Of a stretch of DNA of 64,000 nt, positions 28,188 through 38,035 are shown one piece after another. Made by a program: the position numbers and the translations under genes. Position 1 is the stretch's first letter. Each line of letters begins with the position of its first letter. The stretch is from positions 3,138,501 through 3,202,500 of the forward strand of contig NZ_JAJEJQ010000001.1 in the NCBI RefSeq assembly GCF_021390575.1, given 5' to 3'. The notes beneath the pieces were generated by a model, which saw only the letters and a list, made by a program, of their open reading frames with translations, searched no databases and was not told the DNA's origin. Source of the stretch: Paraburkholderia adhaesiva (GTDB lineage: Bacteria > Pseudomonadota > Gammaproteobacteria > Burkholderiales > Burkholderiaceae).

Positions 28188-29172
28188 AGGGGCCGTCAAG
28201 AGTGCAATCCTGCTGATGTCGCTCGGTGAGGAGGAGGCCGCGGAGGTCTTCAAGTTCCTCGGACCGCGCGAAGTGCAGAAAATCGGCGCCGCCATGGCGG
28301 CGCTGAAGAACGTCAAACGCGAAGACATCGAAGAGGTGTTGCAGGAGTTCCTGAAGGAGGCCGAGCAGCACACGGCGCTTTCGCTCGACTCCAACGATTA
28401 CATCCGCAACGTGCTGAACAAGGCGCTCGGCGAGGAAAAAGCCGGCGCGATCATCGACCGGATTCTCCAGGGCGGCGATACGAGCGGTATCGAAGGGCTC
28501 AAGTGGATGGACTCGAGCTCGGTGGCGGAACTCATCAAGAACGAGCACCCGCAGATCATCGCGACGATCCTCGTCCACCTCGACCGCGACCAGGCCGCCG
28601 AAATCGTGGCGTGCTTCACCGAGCGCCTTCGCAACGACGTGCTGCTGCGTATCGCGACGCTCGACGGCATCCAGCCGGCGGCGCTGCGCGAACTCGACGA
28701 CGTGTTGTCTGCGCTGCTCTCGGGCAGCGACAACCTCAAGCGCAGCCCGATGGGCGGTATCCGTACGGCGGCCGAAATCCTCAACTTCGTTCCGAGCCAG
28801 TTCGAGGAAGGCGTGCTCGAGAACGTGCGCCAGTACGACGCCGAACTCGCGCAGAAGATCATCGACCAGATGTTCGTGTTCGAGAACCTGCTCGACCTCG
28901 AAGATCGCGCGATCCAGCTGCTGCTCAAGGAAATCGAGTCGGAATCGCTCATCATTTCGCTCAAGGGCGCACCGCCCGCGCTGCGCCAGAAGTTCCTCTC
29001 GAACATGTCGCAGCGCGCGGCCGAACTGCTCGCCGAAGACCTCGACGCACGCGGTCCGGTGCGCGTCTCGGAAGTCGAGTCGCAGCAGCGGCGCATCCTG
29101 CAGGTTGTGCGTACGCTGGCCGAGAGCGGCCAGATTGTGATCGGCGGCAAGGCGGAAGACGCGTATGTCTGA
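28177..29172 (+). CDS. fliG: Flagellar motor switch protein FliG
   Basis: The 331-residue protein has the three FliG domains: an N-terminal FliF-binding part (AILLMSLGEEEAAEVFKFLG), the middle domain with EHPQIIATILVHLD near residue 120, and the C-terminal torque domain from about 235. That last domain carries the charged residues that face the stator (ELLAEDLDARGPVRVSEVE). It sits between FliF and FliM in the C-ring. Length is standard. It overlaps fliF at its start and fliH at its end by 8 bp. Confidence 0.97.
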   Translation: MSAEGAVKSAILLMSLGEEEAAEVFKFLGPREVQKIGAAMAALKNVKREDIEEVLQEFLKEAEQHTALSLDSNDYIRNVLNKALGEEKAGAIIDRILQGGDTSGIEGLKWMDSSSVAELIKNEHPQIIATILVHLDRDQAAEIVACFTERLRNDVLLRIATLDGIQPAALRELDDVLSALLSGSDNLKRSPMGGIRTAAEILNFVPSQFEEGVLENVRQYDAELAQKIIDQMFVFENLLDLEDRAIQLLLKEIESESLIISLKGAPPALRQKFLSNMSQRAAELLAEDLDARGPVRVSEVESQQRRILQVVRTLAESGQIVIGGKAEDAYV

Positions 29173-29854
29173 CCAGCAGTCGACCCGGCGCCCAACCTCG
29201 GCGTACCAACGCTGGGAGATGGCGTCGTTCGACCCGCCACCTCCCCCGCCGCCGCCTCCGACACCCGACGAGCGGGCCGCGCTGGCCGCCGAACTGCAGC
29301 GGCTGCGCGAACACGCGCACTCGCAGGGTCACGCGCAGGGCCACGCGCTCGGTCACGTCGCGGGCCAGGCGCTCGGCTACCAGGCCGGTTACGAGCAAGG
29401 TCACAAGCAGGGTTTCGAACAGGGTCTCGTCGATGCGCACGCGCAGGCAAAGCAGCTCGCGGCCATCGCGCAGCGCTTCGGCGACGCGCTGACGACCGTG
29501 GAGGCCGGTGTGGCCGAGACGCTCGTCGAGCTCGCACTCGATATCGCGCATCAGGTCGTGCGTCAGCACGTCCAGCACGATCCGGAGGCACTCCTCGCCG
29601 CTGCGCGCGAGGTGCTGGCTGCCGAGCCTGCGCTCGTCGGTTCGCCGCAGCTCGTGGTGAGCCCGGCCGATCTGCCGGTGGTCGAAGCCTATCTCCAGGC
29701 TGAACTTGAGGCGCGCGGCTGGACCGTGCGCACCGATCCGGCGATCGAGCGCGGCGGTTGCCGCGCACAGGCCGCGACGGGCGAAGTGGACGCGACCGTG
29801 CCCACGCGTTGGGAACGCGTGGCGGCGGCGCTCGGCAGGATACGGAAATGGTGA
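29165..29854 (+). CDS. fliH: Flagellar export regulator FliH
   Basis: The 229-residue protein has a run of nine prolines near residues 20-30. A run of GxxxG-type helical repeats follows (about 50-85, [20 protein letters not shown] and on), the family hallmark, and then a C-terminal V-ATPase-stator-like domain ending in KW. It binds FliI as a dimer and links it to FliN, regulating ATP hydrolysis. It overlaps fliG by 8 bp and fliI by 7 bp, so the genes are translationally coupled. Confidence 0.94.
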   Translation: MSDQQSTRRPTSAYQRWEMASFDPPPPPPPPPTPDERAALAAELQRLREHAHSQGHAQGHALGHVAGQALGYQAGYEQGHKQGFEQGLVDAHAQAKQLAAIAQRFGDALTTVEAGVAETLVELALDIAHQVVRQHVQHDPEALLAAAREVLAAEPALVGSPQLVVSPADLPVVEAYLQAELEARGWTVRTDPAIERGGCRAQAATGEVDATVPTRWERVAAALGRIRKW

Positions 29855-32106
29855 GTTCCGGCGCGCACTACGCCGCCCAAGGTGGTTCTGGGCTCGTGTG
29901 GGATGACGAACCGGTGGAGCCGGTGGCGTCAGGCGTGCAGGCGCCGGAGCAGGAAGTGGTGGTTGCCGGTTCGAACGGGGACGCTTTCGATGATGAGGCG
30001 GTGATCGCTTCGGTCGTGGGCGCTTTCGACGATGAAGCGCAGGTTGCTTCGATCGGCGAATCTTCCGGCGATGAAGCGCTGATCGGTTCGACCGCAGACG
30101 CTTCCGGCGATGAAGCGCCGATCGCTTCGACTGGTGACGCTTTCGACGACGAAGCGCCGCTCACTTCGAACGCGGACGCTTCCGGTGATGAAGCTCCGAT
30201 CGCGTCAACCGCGGACGCTTGCGGCGATGAAGCACAGTTCGCTTCAACCGCAGACTCTTTCGACGATGTAGCGCCGATCGCTTCGACCGCAGACGCTTCC
30301 GGCGATGAAGCACAGTTCGCTTCAACCGCAGACTCTTTCGACGATGTAGCGCCGATCGCTTCAACCGCGGACGCTTCCGGCGATGAAGCGCAGGTCGCTT
30401 CAACCGCAGCCGCTCCCGACGATGAACCCCTGATCGCTTCAACCGCCGACTTTTCGGACGAAGAAGCTGAAGCGCCGATCGCTTCGACCGCGCACTCACA
30501 CGAACATGAAGCGCTGGCCACGCTGGCCGAGCAGTTCTCCGAGTACGAAGCACAGGTCGCCTCGGCCGACCACGAAGCACTGGCCGTCGATCCTGCCGCG
30601 CATGAAGCACCGCCCGCTTCTGCCAACCAGCCGGCCTCCCAAGACGACGCCGAACCCACGTCCTCCAGCACCACCGAACCCTCACCCTTCCCGCCCTACA
30701 CCGCTCCGTCACACTACGACCCAGCGAACCCCCACCTGCAAAGCTGGAACCAGTTCCTGAAAGGCGTGCGCGAACAAAACGAACTCGCACTGCCGTTGCG
30801 CAAGTGCGGCCGTCTCACGCGCGCGGCGGGTCTCGTGCTTGAAGCAGTAGGCCTACGTCTTTCGGTGGGCGCCGAAGTGATGATCGAATTACCGCCGGGC
30901 AGCCACATTCCGATGGCCGAAGCCGAGGTCGTGGGCTTCGGCGGCGACAAGATGTTCCTGATGCCGACAACCGAAGTCGCCGGCCTGTTGTCCGGCGCGC
31001 GCGTATGGCCGCTCGAATCGGCGCCGATCGCCGATCCGATGGCCGGTGCGAAGCGCCTGCCCGTGGGCTGGGGCATGCTCGGCCGCGTGGTCGACGCATC
31101 GGGCAAGCCGCTCGACGGTCGCGGCGCACTCGCGACCGATATCGACGCGCCCCTCACCGCAGCCTCGGTCAACCCGCTGCATCGCGAGCCGATCAGCCAT
31201 GTGCTCGACGTCGGCGTGCGGGCGATCAACTCGCTGCTCACGGTCGGACGCGGCCAGCGCATGGGCCTCTTCGCGGGCTCGGGCGTCGGCAAGTCGGTAC
31301 TGCTCGGCACGATGGCGCGCGCGACGAGCGCCGAGGTCATCGTGATCGGCCTGATCGGTGAGCGGGGCCGCGAAGTGAAGGAATTCATCGAGCAGATCCT
31401 GGGCGAAGACGGCCTCGCGCGCTCGGTCGTGGTGGCCGCCCCCGCCGACGTCTCGCCGGTGCTACGCATGCAGGGCGCCGCCTACGCGACGACGCTCGCC
31501 GAATACTTCCGCGACCAGGGCAAGCACGTCCTCCTGCTGATGGACTCGCTCACGCGTTACGCGATGGCACAGCGCGAGATCGCGCTCGCGATTGGTGAGC
31601 CGCCCGCGACCAAGGGCTATCCGCCATCGGTGTTTGCGAAGCTGCCCGCGCTCGTCGAGCGCACCGGCAACGGCCCCGAAGGCGGCGGCTCGATCACGGC
31701 GTTCTACACCGTGCTCACCGAAGGCGACGACCAGCAGGACCCGATCGCCGACTCGGCACGCGCGATTCTCGACGGCCACATCGTGCTCTCGCGCGCGCTG
31801 GCCGAAGCGGGCCACTATCCGGCCATCGATATCGAAGCCTCGATCAGCCGCGCGATGACGGCGCTGATCGACGACCGCCACCTGAATCTCACGCGACAGC
31901 TCAAGCAGATGCTCTCGCGCTACCAGCGCAACCGCGACCTCATCAACGTCGGCGCTTATGTGACCGGGCGCGACGCGCTGCTCGACCGCGCGATCACGCT
32001 GTATCCGCGCATCGAGGCGTTCCTGCAGCAAGGTTTCCGCGAGACAGCGAACTACAAGGCGAGCCTCGACGCACTCGGCGTTCTGATTGGTCAGCCTGCA
32101 AGGTAA
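29848..32106 (+). CDS. fliI: Flagellum-specific ATPase FliI with long acidic repeat extension
   Basis: The 752-residue protein has a normal FliI core from about residue 293 ([14 protein letters not shown]) to the end, about 460 residues, as in other bacteria. Walker A is FAGSGVGKS (about 474-482) and Walker B is [10 protein letters not shown] (about 560); [16 protein letters not shown] marks the N-terminal barrel. Residues 1-290 are extra. From 41 to 237 they are a tandem 13-residue acidic repeat of the type [13 protein letters not shown], then a Ser/Pro/Thr linker. The start at 29848 is in the fliH overlap (ATGGTGA). FliI drives substrate unloading in flagellar export with FliH and FliJ. The role of the extension is unknown. 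Confidence 0.93.
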   Translation: MVSSGAHYAAQGGSGLVWDDEPVEPVASGVQAPEQEVVVAGSNGDAFDDEAVIASVVGAFDDEAQVASIGESSGDEALIGSTADASGDEAPIASTGDAFDDEAPLTSNADASGDEAPIASTADACGDEAQFASTADSFDDVAPIASTADASGDEAQFASTADSFDDVAPIASTADASGDEAQVASTAAAPDDEPLIASTADFSDEEAEAPIASTAHSHEHEALATLAEQFSEYEAQVASADHEALAVDPAAHEAPPASANQPASQDDAEPTSSSTTEPSPFPPYTAPSHYDPANPHLQSWNQFLKGVREQNELALPLRKCGRLTRAAGLVLEAVGLRLSVGAEVMIELPPGSHIPMAEAEVVGFGGDKMFLMPTTEVAGLLSGARVWPLESAPIADPMAGAKRLPVGWGMLGRVVDASGKPLDGRGALATDIDAPLTAASVNPLHREPISHVLDVGVRAINSLLTVGRGQRMGLFAGSGVGKSVLLGTMARATSAEVIVIGLIGERGREVKEFIEQILGEDGLARSVVVAAPADVSPVLRMQGAAYATTLAEYFRDQGKHVLLLMDSLTRYAMAQREIALAIGEPPATKGYPPSVFAKLPALVERTGNGPEGGGSITAFYTVLTEGDDQQDPIADSARAILDGHIVLSRALAEAGHYPAIDIEASISRAMTALIDDRHLNLTRQLKQMLSRYQRNRDLINVGAYVTGRDALLDRAITLYPRIEAFLQQGFRETANYKASLDALGVLIGQPAR
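29968..30558 (+). repeat. In-frame 39-bp tandem repeat in the 5' part of fliI
   Basis: About fifteen units of 39 bp encode 13 residues each; twelve in a row (residues 41-196) keep exact length. The consensus is GCTTCGACCGCAGAC-[GCT]-TCC-GGCGATGAAGCG-CCGATC. Within it, a higher-order 78-bp unit is repeated, with 63 identical bases at 30222-30284 and 30300-30362, showing recent expansion. Because 39 is a multiple of three, copy-number change would lengthen or shorten FliI without breaking the frame. Confidence 0.93.
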
Positions 32107-32124
32107 TAGCCAAGGAGCCAGGAA

Positions 32125-32577
32125 ATGACGCATCCCTCTCCGCTGCAAACCCTGATCGGCCTCGCGCAGGACGACGTCGACGCCGCCGCGCAGCGGCTCG
32201 GTCGCGTGCAGCGCGAGCGCAGCGAAGTCGAAACGCAGCTGGACGCGCTCATCACGTATCGCGACGAGTACCACACGCGCTTCACCGAATCGGCACGCCA
32301 GGGCATGGCCGCCGGCAGCGTGCGTAACTTCCAGGCGTTCATCGACACGCTGGATTCGGCGATCGAACAACAACGGCGCATGCTCGAACAGGCCACCGCG
32401 CGAGTCGAAGCCGCGAAGCCCGAGTGGCAGCGCTGCAAGCAGAAGCTCGGCTCGTTTGAAGTACTGCAGTCGCGCCAGGACGAAGTGGCCGCCCGCAAAG
32501 AGGCGCGCCGCGAACAACGCGACGCCGACGAGCACGCAGCGCGCATCCTGCGCATGCGCGCACCGCAACACCTATAA
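32125..32577 (+). CDS. fliJ: Flagellar export protein FliJ
   Basis: The 150-residue protein is almost all charged helix with a predicted antiparallel coiled coil, as expected for FliJ, the central stalk-like subunit that sits in the FliI hexamer and contacts FlhA. Typical patterns are LIGLAQDDVDAAAQRLGRVQ at the start and EQATARVEAAKPEWQRCKQK in the middle. It follows fliI by 18 bp with AAGGAGCC upstream and precedes fliK by 32 bp. Confidence 0.93.
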   Translation: MTHPSPLQTLIGLAQDDVDAAAQRLGRVQRERSEVETQLDALITYRDEYHTRFTESARQGMAAGSVRNFQAFIDTLDSAIEQQRRMLEQATARVEAAKPEWQRCKQKLGSFEVLQSRQDEVAARKEARREQRDADEHAARILRMRAPQHL

Positions 32578-32609
32578 GACCAAACCGCACAGAATCCGGG
32601 ACTGACAGC

Positions 32610-34172
32610 ATGTCGTTACTTTCATCACTCAGTTCGTTGCTCGACGCCATCGGGGACACCTCGTCTGGTGCATCGACGTCGGCGACCTCCACGAGCCAGG
32701 GCAACACGTCCGGCGTGAACTTTGCGCAGACGCTGCAGCAGAACATCGACGCGCAGACGTCCACACCCCAGCCCGCGCAGACGAGCCAGCAAACGCAGAC
32801 GTCGCAGGCGTCTCAATCGACGCAATCGTCGCAGTCGGCAACGTCCGCGCAGTCGAGCGCCTCGGCTCACACCAGCGCCAACGCAGCCGCGAGCACGAAC
32901 GCGACCCAGCAGACGGCTAGCGCTTCGAGTGGAACGACGAAGTCGTCGGGATCGGCGTCCGGCTCGCAAGGCGCGCAGCACGCATCGACCAGCGGCCACC
33001 AGCAGAACAGCACGTCGAGCACCGATCAGAACCAGATCGACGCCGCCGGCGCACAGGCTGCTGCCGCGGCCCTTCAGGCACAAGTTCAGGCGCAGATGCA
33101 GGCCCAGAGCCAGGCCGCAACGACCACGACCGACGCGACCTCCAGCGCCCAGTCGAGCGCCGATGCCGCGCTGGCGAGCCTCGCAGCAACTGCCTCCGCC
33201 GCAGCGACGAATGCGACTGCCGCGGCCGGTTCGTCCAGCGGAAACGCAACGGACGGCAGCACATCGAGCGACCCGAAATCGGCAGCCGAGGCGCTGAAGG
33301 CAGCGCTTGCCGCGGCACGCGGGAGCGCGTCCGCCTTGCCCGCACAAGTGGCGTCTGAAGGCCAGACGGGGACCACGTCCAACGCCGCGACGGCACGCGC
33401 CGCTTCCGAATCGGGCAAGGTGAGCAGCTTCGCCGCGCAGTTCGCCACCCACACCACGGGCAAGGGCGCTGCCGACGCCAGCGACAAGACGGCAGCGGTG
33501 AACACCACCGCAAGCAGCAGCACAACCTCGGGCACAGGCGACAGCGCTGCAGCTGCAGCCGCAGCCGCCGCGCAACAGGCGGCGGCACAGACGGCCGCGG
33601 GCAGCGCAAGCCAGAACACGGTGGACGCACTTGCGGCGACGCAAGCCGCATCCGCTGCGGCCGCACAGGCTCAGGCAGTGGCACAGGCGCCGGCCGCAGC
33701 AGCATCGGCGGGAGCGAACGCAACGGCGATTTCGCAGCAGATCGGCACGTCCGACTGGGAAGACGCACTGAGCCAGAAGGTCGTGTTCCTCTCGAACGCG
33801 CATCAGTCGACGGCCGAACTCACGCTGAACCCGAAAGACCTCGGCCCGCTCCAGGTCGTGCTCCAGGTCGCCGAGAACCACGCGCACGCCCTCTTCGTCT
33901 CGCAGCACCAGCAGGTGCGCGAGGCCGTCGAGGCGGCGCTGCCGAAGCTGCGCGAAGCGATGGAGCAGAACGGCATCGGACTCGGCAGCGCCAGCGTGAG
34001 CGACGGCTTCGCGCGGCAGATGAACCAGCAGGCGCAGCAGGAAGCGCGCAACAGCGGTTCGGGCACGACGAGCGGCGACACGAATGGCGATGTGGCGGGC
34101 GATACCGCCGTCGTCGCCACCACCTCTGGCGCAACCCAACGCAGCGTCGGTCTGATCGACACGTTCGCCTGA
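32610..34172 (+). CDS. fliK: Flagellar hook-length control protein FliK
   Basis: The 520-residue secreted ruler has a very long Ala/Gln/Ser/Thr-rich region (about 20-370). The conserved C-terminal switch domain follows at about 390-470, with ELTLNPKDLGPLQVVLQVAE and LREAMEQNGIGLGSASVSDG. It is exported intermittently during hook growth and switches FlhB specificity when the hook is long enough. It lies at the end of fliFGHIJK, the conserved place for the main fliK. A second fliK-type gene is at 23.2 kb. A strong hairpin follows the gene. Confidence 0.95.
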   Translation: MSLLSSLSSLLDAIGDTSSGASTSATSTSQGNTSGVNFAQTLQQNIDAQTSTPQPAQTSQQTQTSQASQSTQSSQSATSAQSSASAHTSANAAASTNATQQTASASSGTTKSSGSASGSQGAQHASTSGHQQNSTSSTDQNQIDAAGAQAAAAALQAQVQAQMQAQSQAATTTTDATSSAQSSADAALASLAATASAAATNATAAAGSSSGNATDGSTSSDPKSAAEALKAALAAARGSASALPAQVASEGQTGTTSNAATARAASESGKVSSFAAQFATHTTGKGAADASDKTAAVNTTASSSTTSGTGDSAAAAAAAAAQQAAAQTAAGSASQNTVDALAATQAASAAAAQAQAVAQAPAAAASAGANATAISQQIGTSDWEDALSQKVVFLSNAHQSTAELTLNPKDLGPLQVVLQVAENHAHALFVSQHQQVREAVEAALPKLREAMEQNGIGLGSASVSDGFARQMNQQAQQEARNSGSGTTSGDTNGDVAGDTAVVATTSGATQRSVGLIDTFA

Positions 34173-34230
34173 GCGGCAAACCGCGCGAAACACGACGCAC
34201 AAGGCGCGCAAATACGGCGCACGAAACACG

Positions 34231-34269
34231 ATGCACGAAGCGGCCCGCCACGCGCACCGCTTCGTGCAT
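34231..34269 (+). terminator. Hairpin after fliK
   Basis: ATGCACGAAGCGG (34231-34243) and CCGCTTCGTGCAT (34257-34269) are a perfect 13-bp inverted repeat around a 13-nt loop, 59 bp after the fliK stop. There is no U-tract, so it may end the fliF-K message through Rho or protect its 3' end. It sits upstream of the fliL control box. Confidence 0.6.
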
Positions 34270-34396
34270 AAGCGCCGCCGCGCGGCCTCGCGCACGCCCA
34301 CGCACCCCGGAACGAAAGGCCGGAGCGCTGCGCGCACCAGCGAAGCCGCACTTCGCCTTACTCAAAGCTTTCGCGTGCTGCACCACAAAAGCACGA

Positions 34397-34422
34397 GATA
34401 GCCGGAAATCCCCCTTCTATTC
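34397..34422. promoter_or_regulatory. FlhDC-type box candidate, fliL
   Basis: GATAGCCGGAAATCCCCCTT CTATTC is an inverted GATAG/CTATTC pair with a 15-bp spacer and the same GCCGGAAA core as the flgB/flgA box. It lies about 85 bp before the fliL start, at the head of fliLMNOPQR. Binding by FlhDC is inferred from recurrence at early flagellar operons. Confidence 0.55.
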
Positions 34423-34506
34423 CTCACATCGCTGCAAGGCAAAAGCCAGAACAATGCAAGCTACCGGCATTAACGGCCCCTATGCACGCACAGGCTAACA
34501 ACCGAC

Positions 34507-35013
34507 ATGGCGACCACGACTGCAAATCAGCAACCCAATAGCGACAAATCCGGCCAGACGAAGCGGCTCCTTGTGATCGTCGCGATCGCAATCCTGGCCG
34601 CGGGCGCTGCCGCCGGCGGCATGTGGTTCTTCATGCAAGGCCGCGCCGCCAGCGCGCCCGCCGGCGCCGCTGCCGCGATGGCCGCACCCGCGCCTGCGCC
34701 CGTCTATTTCGCGCTCGAGCCGATGACGGTGAACCTGCAGGCCGACGACGGCGAAACGCACTACCTGCGTATCGGCCTCACGCTGAAGCTCCCGAACCAG
34801 GCGACGCAGGACTTGCTGCAGGAACACACGCCTGAGATCCGCAGCCGCGTGCTGCTCGCGCTCTCGAACAAGCATCCGGCCGATCTCTCGACGCTCGACG
34901 GCAAGCGCGCGCTCGCCACGGAACTCGAAGTGCTGATTGGCCAGCCGACCGAACCGCGCGGCATGCCCTTGCGCGTCGACGACGTGCTGTTCACCGAATT
35001 CGTCGTGCAGTGA
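34507..35013 (+). CDS. fliL: Flagellar basal body-associated protein FliL
   Basis: The 168-residue inner-membrane protein has one transmembrane helix at about 20-40 after a short cytoplasmic arm, then a periplasmic domain with YFALEPMTVNLQADDGETHY and LTLKLPNQATQDLLQEHTPE, typical of FliL. It ends DDVLFTEFVVQ, the conserved C-terminus. FliL surrounds the stator units and supports torque under load. It heads fliLMNOPQR, 91 bp before fliM. Confidence 0.95.
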   Translation: MATTTANQQPNSDKSGQTKRLLVIVAIAILAAGAAAGGMWFFMQGRAASAPAGAAAAMAAPAPAPVYFALEPMTVNLQADDGETHYLRIGLTLKLPNQATQDLLQEHTPEIRSRVLLALSNKHPADLSTLDGKRALATELEVLIGQPTEPRGMPLRVDDVLFTEFVVQ

Positions 35014-35104
35014 GCATCAACCCGATGACCCAGCGCGCCTGTAAGTCACTCACGCCGCGGAAAACGCGCGCGTACCGCGTCCACTGCGGGGAGAGCCACG
35101 CATC

Positions 35105-36109
35105 ATGAGCATGGGCCACAGCGAGTTCATGTCCCAGGAGGAGGTCGATGCCCTCCTCAAGGGCGTGACCGGTGAAGTCGACAGCGACTCGAACCAGGGC
35201 GACAGCAAGGGCGTCAGGCCCTACAACATAGCGACGCAGGAACGTATCGTTCGCGGCCGGATGCCCGGCCTCGAAATCATCAACGAACGTTTTGCGCGCC
35301 TGATGCGCGTCGGCATTTTCAATTTCATGCGCCGCACCGCCGAAATTTCGGTCGGGCCCGTGCGCGTGCAGAAGTACAGCGAGTTCACGCGCAACCTGCC
35401 GATCCCGACGAACCTGAACCTCGTTCAGGTCAAGCCGCTGCGCGGCACGTCGCTATTCGTGTTCGATCCGAACCTCGTGTTCTTCGTGGTCGACAACCTG
35501 TTCGGCGGCGACGGGCGCTTCCATACGCGCGTCGAAGGGCGTGACTTCACGCAGACCGAACAGCGCATCATCGGCAAGCTGCTCAATCTCGTGTTCGAGC
35601 ACTACACGACCGCATGGAAGAGCGTGCGGCCGCTGAATTTCGAATACGTGCGCTCCGAAATGCACACGCAATTCGCAAACGTTGCCACGCCTAACGAAAT
35701 TGTGATCGTCACGCAGTTCTCGATCGAGTTCGGCCCGACGGGCGGCACGCTGCATATCTGCATGCCGTACTCGATGATCGAACCGATGCGCGACGTGCTC
35801 GCCTCGCCGATCCAGGGCGACGTGCTCGACGTGGACCGCCGCTGGGTGCGCGTGCTCTCGCAGCAGGTGCAGGCCGCGGAGGTCGAACTCGTCGCCGATC
35901 TCGCGCACGTCCCGATCACGTTCGAGCAGATCCTCGACATGAGAAAGGGCGACGTGCTGCCGCTCAACATTCCCGAGCACATCGTCGCCAAGGTGGACGG
36001 CGTGCCGGTGATGGAATGCGGCTACGGAATTTTCAATGGTCAATACGCGTTGCGGGTCCAGCAGATGATCAGCGCAGCCGACACGATGAAGGAAACTGGA
36101 GATGAGTGA
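35105..36109 (+). CDS. fliM: Flagellar motor switch protein FliM
   Basis: The 334-residue protein has the N-terminal CheY-P-binding segment FMSQEEVDALLKGVTGE (about 8-24), the CheC-like middle domain from about 45 to 230, and a C-terminal SpoA domain with MRKGDVLPLNIPEHIVAKVD near 279. It makes up the middle of the C-ring and reverses rotation. The start at 35105 follows a GGAGAG site. It overlaps fliN by 8 bp. Confidence 0.97.
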   Translation: MSMGHSEFMSQEEVDALLKGVTGEVDSDSNQGDSKGVRPYNIATQERIVRGRMPGLEIINERFARLMRVGIFNFMRRTAEISVGPVRVQKYSEFTRNLPIPTNLNLVQVKPLRGTSLFVFDPNLVFFVVDNLFGGDGRFHTRVEGRDFTQTEQRIIGKLLNLVFEHYTTAWKSVRPLNFEYVRSEMHTQFANVATPNEIVIVTQFSIEFGPTGGTLHICMPYSMIEPMRDVLASPIQGDVLDVDRRWVRVLSQQVQAAEVELVADLAHVPITFEQILDMRKGDVLPLNIPEHIVAKVDGVPVMECGYGIFNGQYALRVQQMISAADTMKETGDE

Positions 36110-36581
36110 CGTGAACGGTACGCCCGGCGACGAGCCGGTGCTGGAAGGCGCCGAAGCTGCCGCACAGGCAGCCGAAGCTGCACAACCCGGAGAGGAAGAG
36201 TCGCTCGACGACTGGGCTGCTGCGCTCGCCGAGCAGAACGGCAACGAATTGACGGCAGAGCCGGCCACGACTGCGGGCGTGTTCCAGCCGCTTTCGAAGG
36301 TGACGCCGACCACCACGCGCAACGACATCGACATGATCCTGGACATTCCTGTCCAGATGACCGTCGAACTCGGCCGCACCAAGATCGCGATCCGCAACCT
36401 GCTGCAGCTCGCACAGGGCTCGGTGGTGGAACTCGACGGCATGGCGGGTGAGCCGATGGACGTGCTCGTGAACGGCTGCCTCATCGCCCAGGGCGAAGTC
36501 GTGGTGGTCAACGACAAGTTCGGTATTCGTCTCACCGACATCATTACGCCAGCCGAGCGGATCCGGAAGCTCAACCGATGA
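36102..36581 (+). CDS. fliN: Flagellar motor switch protein FliN
   Basis: The 159-residue protein has an acidic Ala/Glu-rich N-terminus (about 1-65) and a C-terminal SpoA domain with DIPVQMTVELGRTKIAIRNL and EPMDVLVNGCLIAQGEVVVV. It forms the base of the C-ring and docks FliH-FliI export complexes. Translational coupling is clear: 8-bp overlap with fliM and ATGA overlap with fliO. Confidence 0.97.
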   Translation: MSDVNGTPGDEPVLEGAEAAAQAAEAAQPGEEESLDDWAAALAEQNGNELTAEPATTAGVFQPLSKVTPTTTRNDIDMILDIPVQMTVELGRTKIAIRNLLQLAQGSVVELDGMAGEPMDVLVNGCLIAQGEVVVVNDKFGIRLTDIITPAERIRKLNR

Positions 36582-37207
36582 ATCTGCAGGAAGATCGCGG
36601 CGCGGCTCGCAGGCTTGCGCCGGTGATGCAATCGACGAAGGCATTCGCGTCGTCGGCCGCGATCGTTTCGATCGTTTCGATCGTCTCGTTTGTCGCGATC
36701 CTCGCCGCGACGCCGCTCGCCGCTCACGCAGCCGACCTCAACGCGATTAACCAGGCCGCCCTCGCGGCTTCCGGCGCGTCCGCCAGCGCGGTTGCGCTCG
36801 GCGCGGGCAGTGCCGTGCCGGCGCTCGGCTTCGGCGCTGTCATGCAAACCGTGTTCGGCCTCGCGATCGTGATCGGGCTGGTATTCGGCTGCGCGTGGCT
36901 CGCGCGCCGGCTCGGCTTGCAAGGCGGGCCGCGCAATGCGCTCGTGAAGACGATCGGCGGCGCGTCGCTCGGCGGCAAGGAGCGCGTGGCCGTGGTCGAG
37001 ATCGGCGATACCTGGCTCGTACTCGGCGCGGCACCCGGCAACGTGCGGCTTCTGCACACCATGCCCGCGGGCACCGTGCCCGATGCGGCCCAGACCAGTG
37101 GCACCCCCGGCCCCGCCCTGCAGGGCAGCTTCGGACGACGCTTCCGTGACGCGCTGAAAGACGAAGCCGGTAAACGTTTCAGGCGTCACGACGGCGGAGC
37201 GCAGTAA
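36578..37207 (+). CDS. fliO: Flagellar biosynthesis protein FliO
   Basis: The 209-residue membrane protein has an N-terminal hydrophobic segment (about 24-48) and a second transmembrane helix at about 86-108 (MQTVFGLAIVIGLVFGCAWL), then a cytoplasmic domain ending in a basic tail. FliO helps assemble the FliP ring of the export gate. The first hydrophobic part is encoded by a small 9-bp tandem repeat (ATCGTTTCG, about 36662-36688), giving IVSIVSIVS. It ends one base before fliP begins. Confidence 0.9.
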   Translation: MNLQEDRGAARRLAPVMQSTKAFASSAAIVSIVSIVSFVAILAATPLAAHAADLNAINQAALAASGASASAVALGAGSAVPALGFGAVMQTVFGLAIVIGLVFGCAWLARRLGLQGGPRNALVKTIGGASLGGKERVAVVEIGDTWLVLGAAPGNVRLLHTMPAGTVPDAAQTSGTPGPALQGSFGRRFRDALKDEAGKRFRRHDGGAQ

Positions 37208-38023
37208 ATGCAGAGCAGTTCCCGCAGTACCTCCTCGGCAGAGCGCACCCGCCTCCCGTCACTGGCGAAATCGGCCCTGCCCCTTGCCCTGACCTTCGGC
37301 GCCGCCGCGTTCGCGCTCGCGGTGCCGCATCTCGCGCACGCGCAGTCCGCGGGCCTGCCCGCCTTCACAGCAAGCCCCGGCGCGGGCGGCAGCACGACCT
37401 ACACGCTCAGCGTGCAGACGATGCTGCTGCTCACGATGCTGTCGTTCTTGCCGGCGATGATCCTGATGATGACGAGCTTCACGCGCATCATCATCGTGTT
37501 GTCGCTGCTGCGCCAGGCCATCGGCGCGACGACTTCGCCGCCGAACCAGGTGCTCGTGGGCCTCGCACTCTTTCTCACGCTGTTCGTGATGTCGCCGACG
37601 CTCGACAAGGCGTACAACGACGGCTACAAGCCCTTCGCCGCCGGCACGATGCCGATGGAAGAAGCGGTCTCGCGCGGCGTCGCGCCGTTCAAGACGTTCA
37701 TGCTGCGCCAGACGCGCGAGTCGGATCTCGCACTCTTTGCGCGCATCTCGCACGCCGCGCCGATGCAAGGCCCGGAGGACGTGCCGCTCCCGCTGCTCGT
37801 GCCGTCGTTCATCACGAGCGAGCTGAAAACCGGCTTCCAGATCGGCTTCACGATCTTCATTCCGTTCGTCATCATCGACATGGTCGTCGCGAGCGTGCTG
37901 ATGTCGATGGGTATGATGATGGTGTCGCCCATGACGATCTCGTTGCCGTTCAAGCTGATGCTGTTCGTGCTCGTCGACGGCTGGCAGCTCTTGCTCGGCT
38001 CGCTCGCGCAGAGCTTTGTCTAA
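37208..38023 (+). CDS. fliP: Flagellar export gate protein FliP
   Basis: The 271-residue protein has a cleavable signal-like N-terminus (about 17-45) and four core helices with the FliP motifs [40 protein letters not shown] and [20 protein letters not shown]. Five FliP subunits form the export gate with FliQ and FliR. It starts directly after the fliO stop (TAAATG). FliQ follows after 12 bp with an AAGGAGAG site. Confidence 0.97.
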   Translation: MQSSSRSTSSAERTRLPSLAKSALPLALTFGAAAFALAVPHLAHAQSAGLPAFTASPGAGGSTTYTLSVQTMLLLTMLSFLPAMILMMTSFTRIIIVLSLLRQAIGATTSPPNQVLVGLALFLTLFVMSPTLDKAYNDGYKPFAAGTMPMEEAVSRGVAPFKTFMLRQTRESDLALFARISHAAPMQGPEDVPLPLLVPSFITSELKTGFQIGFTIFIPFVIIDMVVASVLMSMGMMMVSPMTISLPFKLMLFVLVDGWQLLLGSLAQSFV

Positions 38024-38035
38024 GGAGAGACGCTG

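Larger units (their letters stand above)
34173..34506. other. fliK-fliL intergenic region
   Basis: These 334 bp contain no gene. They carry a hairpin after fliK (34231-34269), two partial copies of CGAAACACGAYGCAC (about 34186-34200 and 34222-34236), and the palindromic flagellar box before fliL (34397-34422). The layout marks an operon boundary: fliF-K ends here and fliL-R begins. Confidence 0.6.

Noticed and set aside
26214-28394. A 726-codon open frame antisense to fliF
   Set aside because: It mirrors fliF exactly and has no recognisable domain or independent start signal.
29968-30558. Could the fliI repeat region be a separate gene?
   Set aside because: The frame is continuous into the FliI core, there is no stop or new ribosome site, and the start overlaps fliH as expected for fliI.
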